From: Cocleimonas sp.
GTDB lineage: Bacteria > Pseudomonadota > Gammaproteobacteria > Thiotrichales > Thiotrichaceae
Assembly: GCA_023146675.1 (NCBI GenBank)
Contig: JAGLBQ010000183.1
Coordinates: 1 to 6,210, forward strand
Reading direction: 5' to 3'
DNA length: 6,210 nucleotides
The position numbers and the translations under genes are program-made. Below are positions 1 to 5,922 of the stretch, piece after piece (position 1 is the stretch's first letter; each line of letters starts with the position of its first letter). Under the pieces are notes generated by a model. The model was not told where the DNA came from. It did no database searches and worked only from the letters and a program-made list of their open reading frames with translations.

Positions 1-19
1 TGCTAACAGGGCTTTTTTT
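1..19 (+). terminator. possible 3' half of an intrinsic terminator cut by the window edge
   Basis: The window opens with CAGGGC (7-12) followed directly by seven T (13-19). A GC-rich half-arm plus T-run is what the distal half of a Rho-independent terminator looks like. The matching left arm (expected GCCCTG) would lie before base 1, so the stem cannot be confirmed. If real, it ends a plus-strand gene that finishes just left of the window. Confidence 0.3.
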
Positions 20-94
20 ATGGGAGAAATTTGTTAAAAGATGCTAATTGCCTAGCGATAAATGTCACTAATTTAATAGGTAAGAGTGCTGAAC

Positions 95-116
95 TCAGGT
101 AATGACATTAGCCTGA
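95..116. repeat. imperfect palindrome / hairpin next to the transposable element
   Basis: TCAGG (95-99) and TAATG (100-104) are mirrored by CATTA (106-110) and CCTGA (112-116), with a single unpaired G at 111. As RNA this folds to about nine base pairs with one bulge and a GAC loop. No T-run follows on either strand, so it is not a standard intrinsic terminator. Its last two bases are the first two of the 9-bp target duplication of the neighbouring element. It may be a processing or decay hairpin at the original 3' end of the minus-strand gene, or an operator; no function can be read from it. Confidence 0.45.
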
Positions 117-123
117 ACACCTT
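115..123. repeat. left copy of 9-bp target-site duplication
   Basis: GAACACCTT lies immediately outside the left terminal inverted repeat and recurs in the same orientation immediately outside the right one (332-340). The flanking bases (T114 against C331) no longer match, so the duplication is exactly nine bases. Confidence 0.75.
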
Positions 124-148
124 GGGTGCTGATTTAGAGCAATGTAAA
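124..148 (+). repeat. left terminal inverted repeat of the MITE-like element
   Basis: Starts GGGTGCTGATTT, identical over 12 bases to the reverse complement of the right end, then matches at 8 of the next 13 positions. Confidence 0.72.
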
Positions 149-306
149 TCTTTATTTTTTTCTAGTTTAGGAGTAAACAACAGAGTAATTAAGGTGTTTG
201 TGACAATTTCACAGTTGAATCACTCTAAAATGTAACTTGGAGTATGGTTTTAAATGAAGAGCAAAATATTTACAATATTATTTTATTCAATATCAATAAG
301 ATACAG

Positions 307-331
307 TTGACATTATTTAAAATCAGCACCC
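307..331 (-). repeat. right terminal inverted repeat of the MITE-like element
   Basis: Ends AAATCAGCACCC at the junction with the second target duplication. It also holds an outward-facing TTGACA (307-312), which could serve as a -35 box, though no -10 box is properly spaced to its right. Confidence 0.72.
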
Positions 332-340
332 GAACACCTT
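332..340. repeat. right copy of 9-bp target-site duplication
   Basis: GAACACCTT, identical and co-directional with 115-123. It lies 22 bp past the stop codon of the minus-strand SUMF1-like gene, so the insertion did not damage that gene. Confidence 0.75.
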
Positions 341-362
341 AAACTTTAGATTTTTAATTAAG

Positions 363-1247
363 TCAAAGTTCACGTAATATTCTAAAGCCAAGATTGGTGT
401 CCATTTCATCATCAAGCCTTCTTTTTCGTGCAGCACTACGAGCTAAGATAGCAGGGTCAAACCATGACCCACCTTTTGTTACATACCATGGACTGCTTGA
501 TGTGAAGCTTTCTGTACCATCACGGTTTGCATTTAAATGTGAGTTTTTCCAGCGACTACTTGTGAATTCCCAAATGTTTCCATGAACTTCGTGTAAGCCC
601 CAGCTATTGGCTGGTTTGCTACCGATAGGGAGTGCTTTTAGTATAGGAAAGCAGCGTGGCAAAAACCATCTTTTTTTCTGACGGGCTTCCTCGTAAGGAG
701 CAGTAGAATCAAAATGCACTTCTTTACAACTCACTGTTTTTCCAAAATGAAAGGCTGTGTTCGTTCCAGCCCTTGCTGCATATTCCCACTCTACTTCTGT
801 TGGTAGTCGGTACGTTTTTCCTGTCTGTTTGCTCAGCCATTGCAGATATAGTTTCATATCAGCAAGGCGAATATTCATAACGGGCTCATTTTCTTTAGCC
901 CAAAGCAGCTCTGGGCGTTGATACCACTCTGTATCTTGTTTGAATTTTTCAAAATCTGAGACAGTAACAGTGTATCGGCCTATCGCAAAGGGTTTGCGTA
1001 TTTGAATATAATGTTGTGGATATTCTTCTTGATAGTGTCCAAACTCATGCTCATTTGACCCCATTTCAAATAATCCTGCTGGAATAATGGCAACCTCAGG
1101 TGCGCTATCTCCTATGGACATAGGATCAGAAAAATAATAATTTAGCCCTAACTGTTGGCTTGTTTCATCTTGTAAGTGAATTATTTGTTCTGTTGTTAGT
1201 TCGCTGAGATGGTTTGTCTGGGATTCAAGTATTATGGATTCAGTCAT
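363..1247 (-). CDS. SUMF1/FGE-like domain protein lacking the catalytic cysteines
   Basis: A 294-residue protein with one formylglycine-generating-enzyme (SUMF1/EgtB/PvdO, PF03781-type) fold. Visible family motifs: IPAGLFEMGS (55-64), FAIGRYTVTVSDFEKF (87-102), NEPVMNI (120-126), TGKTYRLPTEVEWEYAARAG (142-161), NSWGLHEVHGNIWEF (214-228), the GGSW core (259-262) and LGFR (286-289). True aerobic FGE binds copper with two cysteines five and ten residues after the first G of this GGS motif; here those positions are D264 and A269. The only cysteines are C174 and C199, so sulfatase-activating chemistry is unlikely. No signal peptide or membrane segment is seen, so it is probably cytoplasmic. Residues 1-50 precede the domain and resemble nothing I recognise. 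The ATG at 1247 lacks a clear Shine-Dalgarno but is served by a strong promoter at 1288-1315. It is transcribed away from the pilin operon, so a shared function is only inference. Paralogues with this domain act as PvdO-like or ligand-binding modules; the role here is unknown. Confidence 0.9.
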   Translation of the reverse strand: MTESIILESQTNHLSELTTEQIIHLQDETSQQLGLNYYFSDPMSIGDSAPEVAIIPAGLFEMGSNEHEFGHYQEEYPQHYIQIRKPFAIGRYTVTVSDFEKFKQDTEWYQRPELLWAKENEPVMNIRLADMKLYLQWLSKQTGKTYRLPTEVEWEYAARAGTNTAFHFGKTVSCKEVHFDSTAPYEEARQKKRWFLPRCFPILKALPIGSKPANSWGLHEVHGNIWEFTSSRWKNSHLNANRDGTESFTSSSPWYVTKGGSWFDPAILARSAARKRRLDDEMDTNLGFRILREL

Positions 1248-1287
1248 GATATTTATCGTATTAGTTTATTAGGGTTTTCTTATTTTC

Positions 1288-1315
1288 AGTATAAAACTAA
1301 TTGCTTAGCTGTCAA
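1288..1315 (-). promoter_or_regulatory. strong sigma70-type promoter for the SUMF1-like gene
   Basis: Read on the minus strand, a consensus -35 TTGACA (1315-1310) and a near-consensus -10 TATACT (1293-1288) are separated by 16 bases. Transcription would begin near 1281, giving a leader of roughly 35 bases before the ATG at 1247. It is the best promoter match in the window. Confidence 0.7.
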
Positions 1316-1336
1316 TAGAGTATTTTATACACTTCC

Positions 1337-1366
1337 TTGGTTGAAGATAAATCAACACTAGATAAT
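1337..1366 (+). promoter_or_regulatory. pilV: weak candidate promoter for the minor-pilin operon
   Basis: TTGGTT (1337-1342) and GATAAT (1361-1366) are 18 bases apart on the plus strand, a fair but not strong sigma70 match. It would give a leader of about 110 bases before pilV. A second possible -10, TATACT preceded by TG (1415-1424), lies closer but has no good -35. The rest of the 228-bp divergent spacer holds a short inverted repeat GTTGA-N7-TCAAC (1340-1356) and a perfect palindrome AAAGTACTTT (1429-1438), either of which could be an operator. None can be confirmed by eye. Confidence 0.25.
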
Positions 1367-1466
1367 ACCATTTGTCTGTAAACCAATCAGATTAATAAAA
1401 TACTAGTCATCATTTGTATATACTCTGGAAAGTACTTTTGCCATAAATATAAAAAACTCAAAATAT

Positions 1467-1471
1467 AAAGG
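1467..1471 (+). promoter_or_regulatory. pilV: Shine-Dalgarno that sets the pilV start
   Basis: AAAGG lies ten bases before the ATG at 1482 and only four before an in-frame GTG at 1476. The four-base gap is too short for initiation, and the ATG gives the expected short basic leader (MKFSSSKNQLG), so 1482 is preferred. Confidence 0.55.
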
Positions 1472-1481
1472 CGTAGTGATA

Positions 1482-2027
1482 ATGAAATTTTCTTCCTCCA
1501 AGAATCAGCTTGGTGTCAGTTTAATCGAATCTATGATTGCCACTCTAGTTATTTCAGTTGGTCTACTAGGTGTTGCGGGGATGCAAATGATCGCAATGAA
1601 AGGTAGTAGCCATGCTTTTCAGCAGGCTCAGGCAAGCGATTTAATGAAGGGTCTGCTAGAACGAATGCGTTCAAATGTAGATGCTGTTTTTGATGATGAT
1701 TATACGATTGCTGATAGTGCCAGCTATAAATGTAGTGATGGTCTGAGTAAAAACTGTGAGGATGGTGTGACATCTTGTAGCGCAGAAGAGATAGCAAAGA
1801 GTGATCTATATCATACTATTTGTGGTTATGATGCCGCACATTTAAGTGGTATTCGTGGCTCATTAACAAATGGATCCATCCATATTTCCTGTCTAGGAGG
1901 TGTAGGAACGTGCGATAAAGGTATTAATTTCAAAGTAAATTGGAATGAGCGTGTACTAGGTAAAGAGGGTAATGGTAATAATATTTTGCCACGTGAAATT
2001 AGTTTAAATACGGTGATTTCACAATGA
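1482..2027 (+). CDS. pilV: type IV pilus minor pilin PilV
   Basis: A 181-residue class-III prepilin. The leader of 11 residues ends in glycine and is followed by VSLIE, so PilD cleavage after G11 would give a mature protein with Glu5 (E16). A hydrophobic helix of about 25 residues comes next (roughly 14-38), typical of the pilin spine in the inner membrane and pilus core. The rest matches the PilV pattern: a helix with DLMKGLLERMRSN (53-65), a DLYH segment near 108, and a VNWNER strand (152-157) near the C terminus. Six cysteines (84, 92, 99, 114, 137, 144) in the periplasmic domain could form up to three disulfides. With PilW, PilX and PilE it probably forms the priming or tip complex of the pilus. 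It is the first gene of a tight operon and overlaps pilW by four bases (ATGA), which suggests translational coupling. No fimT/fimU gene precedes it in this window. Confidence 0.9.
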   Translation: MKFSSSKNQLGVSLIESMIATLVISVGLLGVAGMQMIAMKGSSHAFQQAQASDLMKGLLERMRSNVDAVFDDDYTIADSASYKCSDGLSKNCEDGVTSCSAEEIAKSDLYHTICGYDAAHLSGIRGSLTNGSIHISCLGGVGTCDKGINFKVNWNERVLGKEGNGNNILPREISLNTVISQ

Positions 2028-2845
2028 AGACACAACAACAGCAGCAGGCTGGTCTTTCTTTAGTTGAAATGATGATTGCAATGGTTCTTGGTATTTTATT
2101 ATCAGTAGGAACTGCAACTATATATTTTAGTTCACAGCGTACCTCTCTAGCGCAGAGTCAATATTTAGTGTTAGAAGATAATGGTCGTTTAGCATTAGAA
2201 GTTTTGACTCAAGTAATTGAACATACAGGATATGTTTCTAGTAATACAAGTCCACTGGCTGGTGATGATCGTTTTATTACCTCAAATGTTGTTGCTGCAA
2301 GTTGCGGAGGACAAAATAATGTATTAAAAACCTCACTCTTTGGTAAGACTGAAAATAAGAGTGCGGGTGACTCTATTGGAGTTGTTTATTTAGGTGATTC
2401 TAGTATCAATAGAGATTGCTCTGGTGCGCAGTTGCCTGCTCCCTGTCAAGTAGGAGGCGTTGGTTCGGTTGAAGCATCAAAGATTTATAATTATTTTTCT
2501 GTGGGAGTAAACGCAGATAAGATTCCTGTTTTACATTGTGCAGGGTCTCGTGGGACTAATAGGATTGAAATAGCAGAAGGCGTCGAGAACCTTCAGGTTT
2601 TATATGGCATTGATAATGATGCTGATAATCAGGTTGATCAATATGTAAATGCGGATAAGGTCAGTTCATGGGGGCGTGTTGTTGTTGTGCAGTTAGCTTT
2701 ATTAGTGCGTTCACTCAATAAAGTGAAAAATAAAAAAGAATCAAAGACATTTACATTGTTGGATAACACAGATATTACGGTTGATGATAAGTATCAGCGA
2801 GCTGTTTTTTCTACCACTATTCGTTTAAGGAATGTTCAATTGTAA
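2024..2845 (+). CDS. pilW: type IV pilus minor pilin PilW
   Basis: A 273-residue prepilin, within the usual size for PilW. The ten-residue leader with a run of five Gln ends in G10, followed by LSLVE; mature Glu5 is E15, and a hydrophobic helix runs to about residue 36. Family traits follow: YLVLEDNGRLALEVL (47-61), GVENLQVLYGIDNDAD (186-201) and a C-terminal YQRAVFSTTIRLRN (257-270). Residues 197-205 (DNDADNQVD) put Asp at positions 1, 3, 5 and 9, a Ca-loop-like pattern. Cysteines lie at 94, 132, 141 and 172. The ATG overlaps the TGA stop of pilV and has no Shine-Dalgarno of its own, so coupled translation is likely. Known PilW proteins act with PilV, PilX and FimU in pilus initiation in the inner membrane; this role is inferred here from family and context. 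Confidence 0.92.
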   Translation: MKTQQQQQAGLSLVEMMIAMVLGILLSVGTATIYFSSQRTSLAQSQYLVLEDNGRLALEVLTQVIEHTGYVSSNTSPLAGDDRFITSNVVAASCGGQNNVLKTSLFGKTENKSAGDSIGVVYLGDSSINRDCSGAQLPAPCQVGGVGSVEASKIYNYFSVGVNADKIPVLHCAGSRGTNRIEIAEGVENLQVLYGIDNDADNQVDQYVNADKVSSWGRVVVVQLALLVRSLNKVKNKKESKTFTLLDNTDITVDDKYQRAVFSTTIRLRNVQL

Positions 2846-2863
2846 AGTAGCTGAGAATTGATA

Positions 2864-3394
2864 ATGAAAATAAGAAAGAAAGAGATAGCGAGTTCAAAAC
2901 TTAATAATAAACAGCAAGGTGCTGTTTTAATTTGGTCAATCGTAATTTTGCTGATTTTAACGGTAGTCGGTCTTAGCGCGGTAAAAACAGCGGGCATTGG
3001 TACAAAAATAACAGGAAATTCATTGTTCTCGATGTTGGTTTTTCAAAGTGTAGAATCTGCATTGGGTAAGACGGCTAATATTCATTATACAACACAGGCA
3101 GTGAATAATATTCCAAGTCGAGAAATAGATGTGCTTCGTGCCGATCTACCCGTAGAAAAAGCATCAAAAGGAACACTAAAGTCAGATGTTAATATCGCTT
3201 GGAAAGGCTATCAAAAATGTCCGCTTACCACCTTTGCCATGTCTACTACCGTATCACCAAAGGCGGGTGGAGTGGCTTGTCAGTATTATGATATTGACGC
3301 AAGGGCAAACTTAAGTGGGACGGGTGCAAGGGCAAGACATATGTTGGGGGTTGTGAGATATGGACCTGCACAACATGCGACAATTTCAGAGTAG
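2864..3394 (+). CDS. pilX: type IV pilus assembly protein PilX
   Basis: A 176-residue protein of the PilX_N family. An upstream in-frame TTG at 2858 is possible, but the ATG at 2864, seven bases after a weak GAGA, is the better start. The leader MKIRKKEIASSKLNNKQQG is long (19 residues) and very basic. The mature N terminus AVLIWSIVILLILTVVGLSA has Trp rather than Glu at position 5, a feature usual for PilX_N proteins and not a defect. Family signatures follow: TGIGTKITGN-like segment (43-52, here AGIGTKITGN), VFQSVESAL (59-67), and the C-terminal GTGARARHMLGVVRYGPA (153-170). Two cysteines (119, 139) may form a disulfide. It begins 18 bases after pilW. In most related operons pilY1 follows at this point; here pilE starts 31 bases after the pilX stop. 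Confidence 0.88.
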   Translation: MKIRKKEIASSKLNNKQQGAVLIWSIVILLILTVVGLSAVKTAGIGTKITGNSLFSMLVFQSVESALGKTANIHYTTQAVNNIPSREIDVLRADLPVEKASKGTLKSDVNIAWKGYQKCPLTTFAMSTTVSPKAGGVACQYYDIDARANLSGTGARARHMLGVVRYGPAQHATISE

Positions 3395-3425
3395 ACAATA
3401 CTTCCAATGAAAATATGAGAAAAAC

Positions 3426-3959
3426 ATGAAAAATAATAAAGATAATTTGGACTATAAAAATAAGCAAGAGGGGTTTTCATTAATCGAGGTGATGATTACC
3501 GTTGCCATTTTGGGAATTATTAGCTCTATCGCTTATCCTTCTTATATGAAACAGGTGCAAAAAAGTAAACGTACCCCAGCAAAGGTAGAGTTGATGCGCA
3601 TTGCTCAATTACAGGAAAGTTTTTATGTTCAAAATTTGACTTATGCAAAAACATTATCAGGTAATACTGCGGCAGGTGGCTTGGGTTTTGCCTCTGGCGA
3701 TGTTCTGAGTGAAGGAGAGGATTATAAAGTGATATTAGAACCTTTAAAAGCAGATGGTACGGTTGATGCTGCGTGTACAGGAACATCGGTAACACCTTGT
3801 ATTGCCTATAGACTAAGTGCTACACCTGTTTCTGGAAAGCCACAGGCTCATGATAATACATGCACGGGTCTTAGGTTAACAAATACAGGTGCTAAATCAG
3901 CTAAGAGTACTTCACATACAAGCTATGGAACGGCAAGTGTAAGGGATGAATGTTGGTAG
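3426..3959 (+). CDS. pilE: type IV pilus minor pilin PilE
   Basis: A 177-residue class-III prepilin. The 16-residue leader ends QEG and is followed by FSLIEVMITVAILGIISSIA, the canonical pilin N terminus with mature Glu5 at E21. The segment SKRTPAKVELMRIAQLQESF (47-66) is typical of the PilE/ComP-type minor pilins, where small and Arg/Lys residues lead into a Q-E-x-F-Y-x-Q-N helix (62-70). Four cysteines (117, 125, 146, 176) sit in the C-terminal half; C176-W177 at the end fits the usual C-terminal disulfide (D-region). It closes the pilV-W-X-E set and ends 37 bases before the convergent HupE/UreJ-like gene. It is more likely a minor than the major pilin, since it is the last gene of a minor-pilin operon, but the sequence alone does not prove that. 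Confidence 0.9.
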   Translation: MKNNKDNLDYKNKQEGFSLIEVMITVAILGIISSIAYPSYMKQVQKSKRTPAKVELMRIAQLQESFYVQNLTYAKTLSGNTAAGGLGFASGDVLSEGEDYKVILEPLKADGTVDAACTGTSVTPCIAYRLSATPVSGKPQAHDNTCTGLRLTNTGAKSAKSTSHTSYGTASVRDECW

Positions 3960-3996
3960 GTTTGTTAATATATTCTAACGAGAAAACTAGCGTTAT

Positions 3997-5154
3997 CTAA
4001 AGTAAGTTTAAGCGCTCAACTGCCCAGTATAATCCAATAAGTGAAATCAATATTGAGGCAGGTATAACAATAGCACTATGATACCAATCGTTATCTTTGA
4101 ACCAGTGCGTAATACTAAAATAAGCTAGGGCAATAATGGTAAATTGCCCTAGTTCTACCCCCACATTAAAGCTAATCAGCGTGATAATAAACGTGGTGTC
4201 AGGCATATTAAAATCAGCCAATGCACTGGCAAATCCCATTCCGTGAATTAATCCAAATAAAAATACAACCAGTAGCCGCAAGTGACTAAGCTTACTAACA
4301 AAGATATTTTCGATGCCCACATACGCGATTGAAAGTGCTATTAGAGGTTCGACAATAGTAGCAGGTAAACTGATTATTCCATTGATGGATAAACCTAGGG
4401 TGATGGTATGTGCAATAGTAAACAGGGTGGCTTGCTGTATTAATGGTTTTAGCTGTGTATTGAGTAGAAAAAGACCCAATATAAACAGGATGTGATCCAG
4501 TCCCATCGGTAAAATATGCTTAAAACCAATATCAATATATTCAAAAATTATTTGGTGTAATGGACGTTTAGTGAATATTTCAGAAAGAGAGAAGGCTTCG
4601 CTAAATTGATCTTTACGCAACCACTGCCATTCGGACCAGTGCCATTTACCTTTAGCTTCATTAACCTGTCTTAAACGAACTGCATTATCACCAAACTCAA
4701 GTGGGTAATACCATCGTAATGATTGTGCTTCCCTGTTAAGTTGAGCACTTAGAGTGATTAGGCTGATACGTGGGACTTTTGTATAGCCAGGTTCAGGTAT
4801 ATTGATGGATTTGATGGTGAGCGAGATAATATTACTTTTATCATCTTTTAATACGATTTCTTGTAATAATGGTAGCTTAAATTTGGCAAATTCTAACTCT
4901 AAATTTTTACTTTCAAGCTTTCTGAGTTGATCATATTGGTTGGCATTTGGTGATTCTTTGGTGTTTTTATAACGTCCATTTATACCTGTTAATAATGCCT
5001 CAATACTTGCCCTTATCTCAATATCAACATGTCCATTCGTATTTGCACTGATTTCAATCAGCGCAGGTTTAACAACATCTGCAATGCTATGTTGGCTTAA
5101 TAATGACAATAAAACTAAGCACGGTGCGGATAAAAAATGAGGGAGTGATAGCAT
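3997..5154 (-). CDS. HupE/UreJ-family membrane protein with N-terminal extracytoplasmic domain
   Basis: A 385-residue protein in two parts. Residues 1-25 form a signal peptide with likely cleavage at SIA|DVV. Residues 26-200 are a soluble domain with beta-strand character and no motif I recognise, probably periplasmic. From about 208 comes a HupE/UreJ_2-type membrane domain with some six helices: GFKHILPMGLDHILF (210-224), FTIAHTITLGLSING (245-259), VEPLIALSIAYVGIENI (268-284), FLFGLIHGMGFASALA (298-313) and SFNVGVELGQ (328-337). Conserved H213, D220, H221, H249, H304 and E334 within or near the membrane segments suggest metal binding. HupE and UreJ relatives are associated with nickel or cobalt uptake, but the substrate of this longer class is unknown. 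No hydrogenase or urease gene is in view. The gene converges on pilE and diverges from cmk across a 78-bp spacer; the ATG at 5154 has no clear Shine-Dalgarno, but it gives a well-formed signal peptide. Confidence 0.85.
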   Translation of the reverse strand: MLSLPHFLSAPCLVLLSLLSQHSIADVVKPALIEISANTNGHVDIEIRASIEALLTGINGRYKNTKESPNANQYDQLRKLESKNLELEFAKFKLPLLQEIVLKDDKSNIISLTIKSINIPEPGYTKVPRISLITLSAQLNREAQSLRWYYPLEFGDNAVRLRQVNEAKGKWHWSEWQWLRKDQFSEAFSLSEIFTKRPLHQIIFEYIDIGFKHILPMGLDHILFILGLFLLNTQLKPLIQQATLFTIAHTITLGLSINGIISLPATIVEPLIALSIAYVGIENIFVSKLSHLRLLVVFLFGLIHGMGFASALADFNMPDTTFIITLISFNVGVELGQFTIIALAYFSITHWFKDNDWYHSAIVIPASILISLIGLYWAVERLNLL

Positions 5155-5165
5155 AAATATAAAGT

Positions 5166-5195
5166 TAAAGTTTTAAAGAGCGCTTTAGGTATAAT
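5166..5195 (+). promoter_or_regulatory. cmk: candidate promoter for cmk
   Basis: A perfect -10 box TATAAT lies at 5190-5195, about 38 bases before the cmk ATG. The -35 region is poor (TAAAGT at 5166-5171, 18-base spacing). An AGCGCT palindrome (5179-5184) sits in the spacer. The same 78-bp spacer must also contain the start of the divergent HupE/UreJ-like transcript, for which I see no convincing promoter. Confidence 0.45.
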
Positions 5196-5232
5196 CACCG
5201 ATTGTAACAACTAATCCTAGAAAACTTAAACT

Positions 5233-5922
5233 ATGACTAAATTTCCCGTTTTAACAATTGATGGTCCAGCAGGCTCTGGTAAAGGAACAATAGCAGAATA
5301 TGTTGCACAAAAGCTCGGTTGGCACATATTAGATAGTGGTGCACTATATCGCTTGGTTGCGGTAGCCGCACAGAAAAAAAATATAGGGCTAGATAACGAT
5401 GTTGCTCTATCAGAGCTGGCAGAAAATTTAGATGCGGTTTTTCTTCCTTGTGAAGGGGGCGGTGTCGAGGTGTGTTTAGACGGTGATGATGTTACTCATG
5501 CTATTCGTACAGAAGAATGTGGCTGTAGTGCATCACAGGTGGCAACAAATGCAGGTGTACGTAAAGCATTATTGCAACGACAGAGAAACTACTTGGTTGC
5601 ACCAGGTCTAGTGGCTGATGGACGAGATATGGGAACCGTTGTATTCCCTGATGCAGCAACCAAGGTTTTCTTGACCGCATCAGCAGAAGAAAGAGCAAAG
5701 CGTCGATTTAATCAGTTGAATGAAAAAGGTGTGGATGTTACCCTTGCGGGCTTAATTCTTGAAATACAAAAGCGAGATATTCGTGATATAAATCGATCTG
5801 AATCTCCATTAGTTGCGGCTTTTGATGCAGTCACTATTGATACCAGCGAGCTATCAATAGAACAGGTTGTTGCACAGGTTTTATCCCTTGTTGCCGATGT
5901 TTCTGAGAAAAATACTATGTAG
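5233..5922 (+). CDS. cmk: cytidylate kinase (CMP/dCMP kinase)
   Basis: A 229-residue cytosolic enzyme that transfers phosphate from ATP to CMP or dCMP, giving CDP or dCDP for nucleotide synthesis and salvage. The length is nearly that of the E. coli protein, and the sequence aligns along its whole length. The P-loop is GPAGSGKG (11-18). The CMP-binding residues known from E. coli Cmk appear to be kept: S35, R40, S101, R110, D132, R181, D185 and R188, with the landmarks LDSGALYR (33-40), DGRDMGTVVFPDA (129-141), and RDIRDINR (181-188) in the lid. The ATG at 5233 puts IDGPAGSGKG at the usual distance from the N terminus. rpsA follows 118 bases after its stop, as in many gammaproteobacteria, so the two are probably co-transcribed at least in part. 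No frameshift or missing catalytic residue is seen. Confidence 0.97.
   Translation: MTKFPVLTIDGPAGSGKGTIAEYVAQKLGWHILDSGALYRLVAVAAQKKNIGLDNDVALSELAENLDAVFLPCEGGGVEVCLDGDDVTHAIRTEECGCSASQVATNAGVRKALLQRQRNYLVAPGLVADGRDMGTVVFPDAATKVFLTASAEERAKRRFNQLNEKGVDVTLAGLILEIQKRDIRDINRSESPLVAAFDAVTIDTSELSIEQVVAQVLSLVADVSEKNTM

Larger units (their letters stand above)
124..331. mobile_element. MITE-like non-autonomous transposable element, 208 bp
   Basis: The element begins with GGGTGCTGATTT (124-135) and ends with its exact reverse complement AAATCAGCACCC (320-331). Beyond the 12 perfect bases the match continues imperfectly, including a shared AATGT block, giving 20 of 25 identical positions between 124-148 and the complement of 307-331. 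Direct 9-bp repeats abut both ends, so the structure is duplication, inverted repeat, core, inverted repeat, duplication. The AT-rich core has no ORF of useful length and no transposase remnant that I can see, so it would have to be moved in trans. It contains a small palindrome, TGTGA-N5-TCACA (199-213), and a perfect -35-like TTGACA (307-312) facing right, with no -10 at the proper distance in the flank. Eight- to ten-base duplications occur in several families, such as IS1, IS4, IS256, ISAs1 and IS1595; I cannot assign one from the ends. Removing the element and one duplication leaves ...CCTGAACACCTTAAAC... as the predicted empty site. Confidence 0.77.

Noticed and set aside
61..109. Seven-base inverted repeat AATGTCA/TGACATT
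   Set aside because: Thirty-five bases apart in AT-rich DNA and competing with the better hairpin at 95-116; likely chance.
199..213. CRP-like palindrome TGTGA-N5-TCACA inside the MITE-like element
   Set aside because: CRP sites need six bases between the half-sites; here there are five, and no promoter lies suitably close.
394..585. Plus-strand reading frame antisense to the SUMF1-like gene, and similar opposite-strand frames elsewhere
   Set aside because: They overlap well-supported genes, have no family resemblance and no ribosome-binding site; shadows of the true coding frames.
1426..1442. Possible sigma54 promoter before pilV (TGG...TTGC)
   Set aside because: GG at 1427-1428 and GC at 1440-1441 are separated by 11 bases, not the required 10, and the rest of the -24 box does not match.
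2918..2935. PilX lacking Glu at mature position 5 as a sign of a broken pilin
   Set aside because: PilX_N proteins commonly lack this Glu; the rest of the N-terminal helix and the C-terminal signature are intact.
3976..3995. Possible bidirectional terminator between pilE and the convergent gene (TAACG...CGTTA)
   Set aside because: Only five base pairs with a ten-base loop and no T-run on either side; too weak to call.
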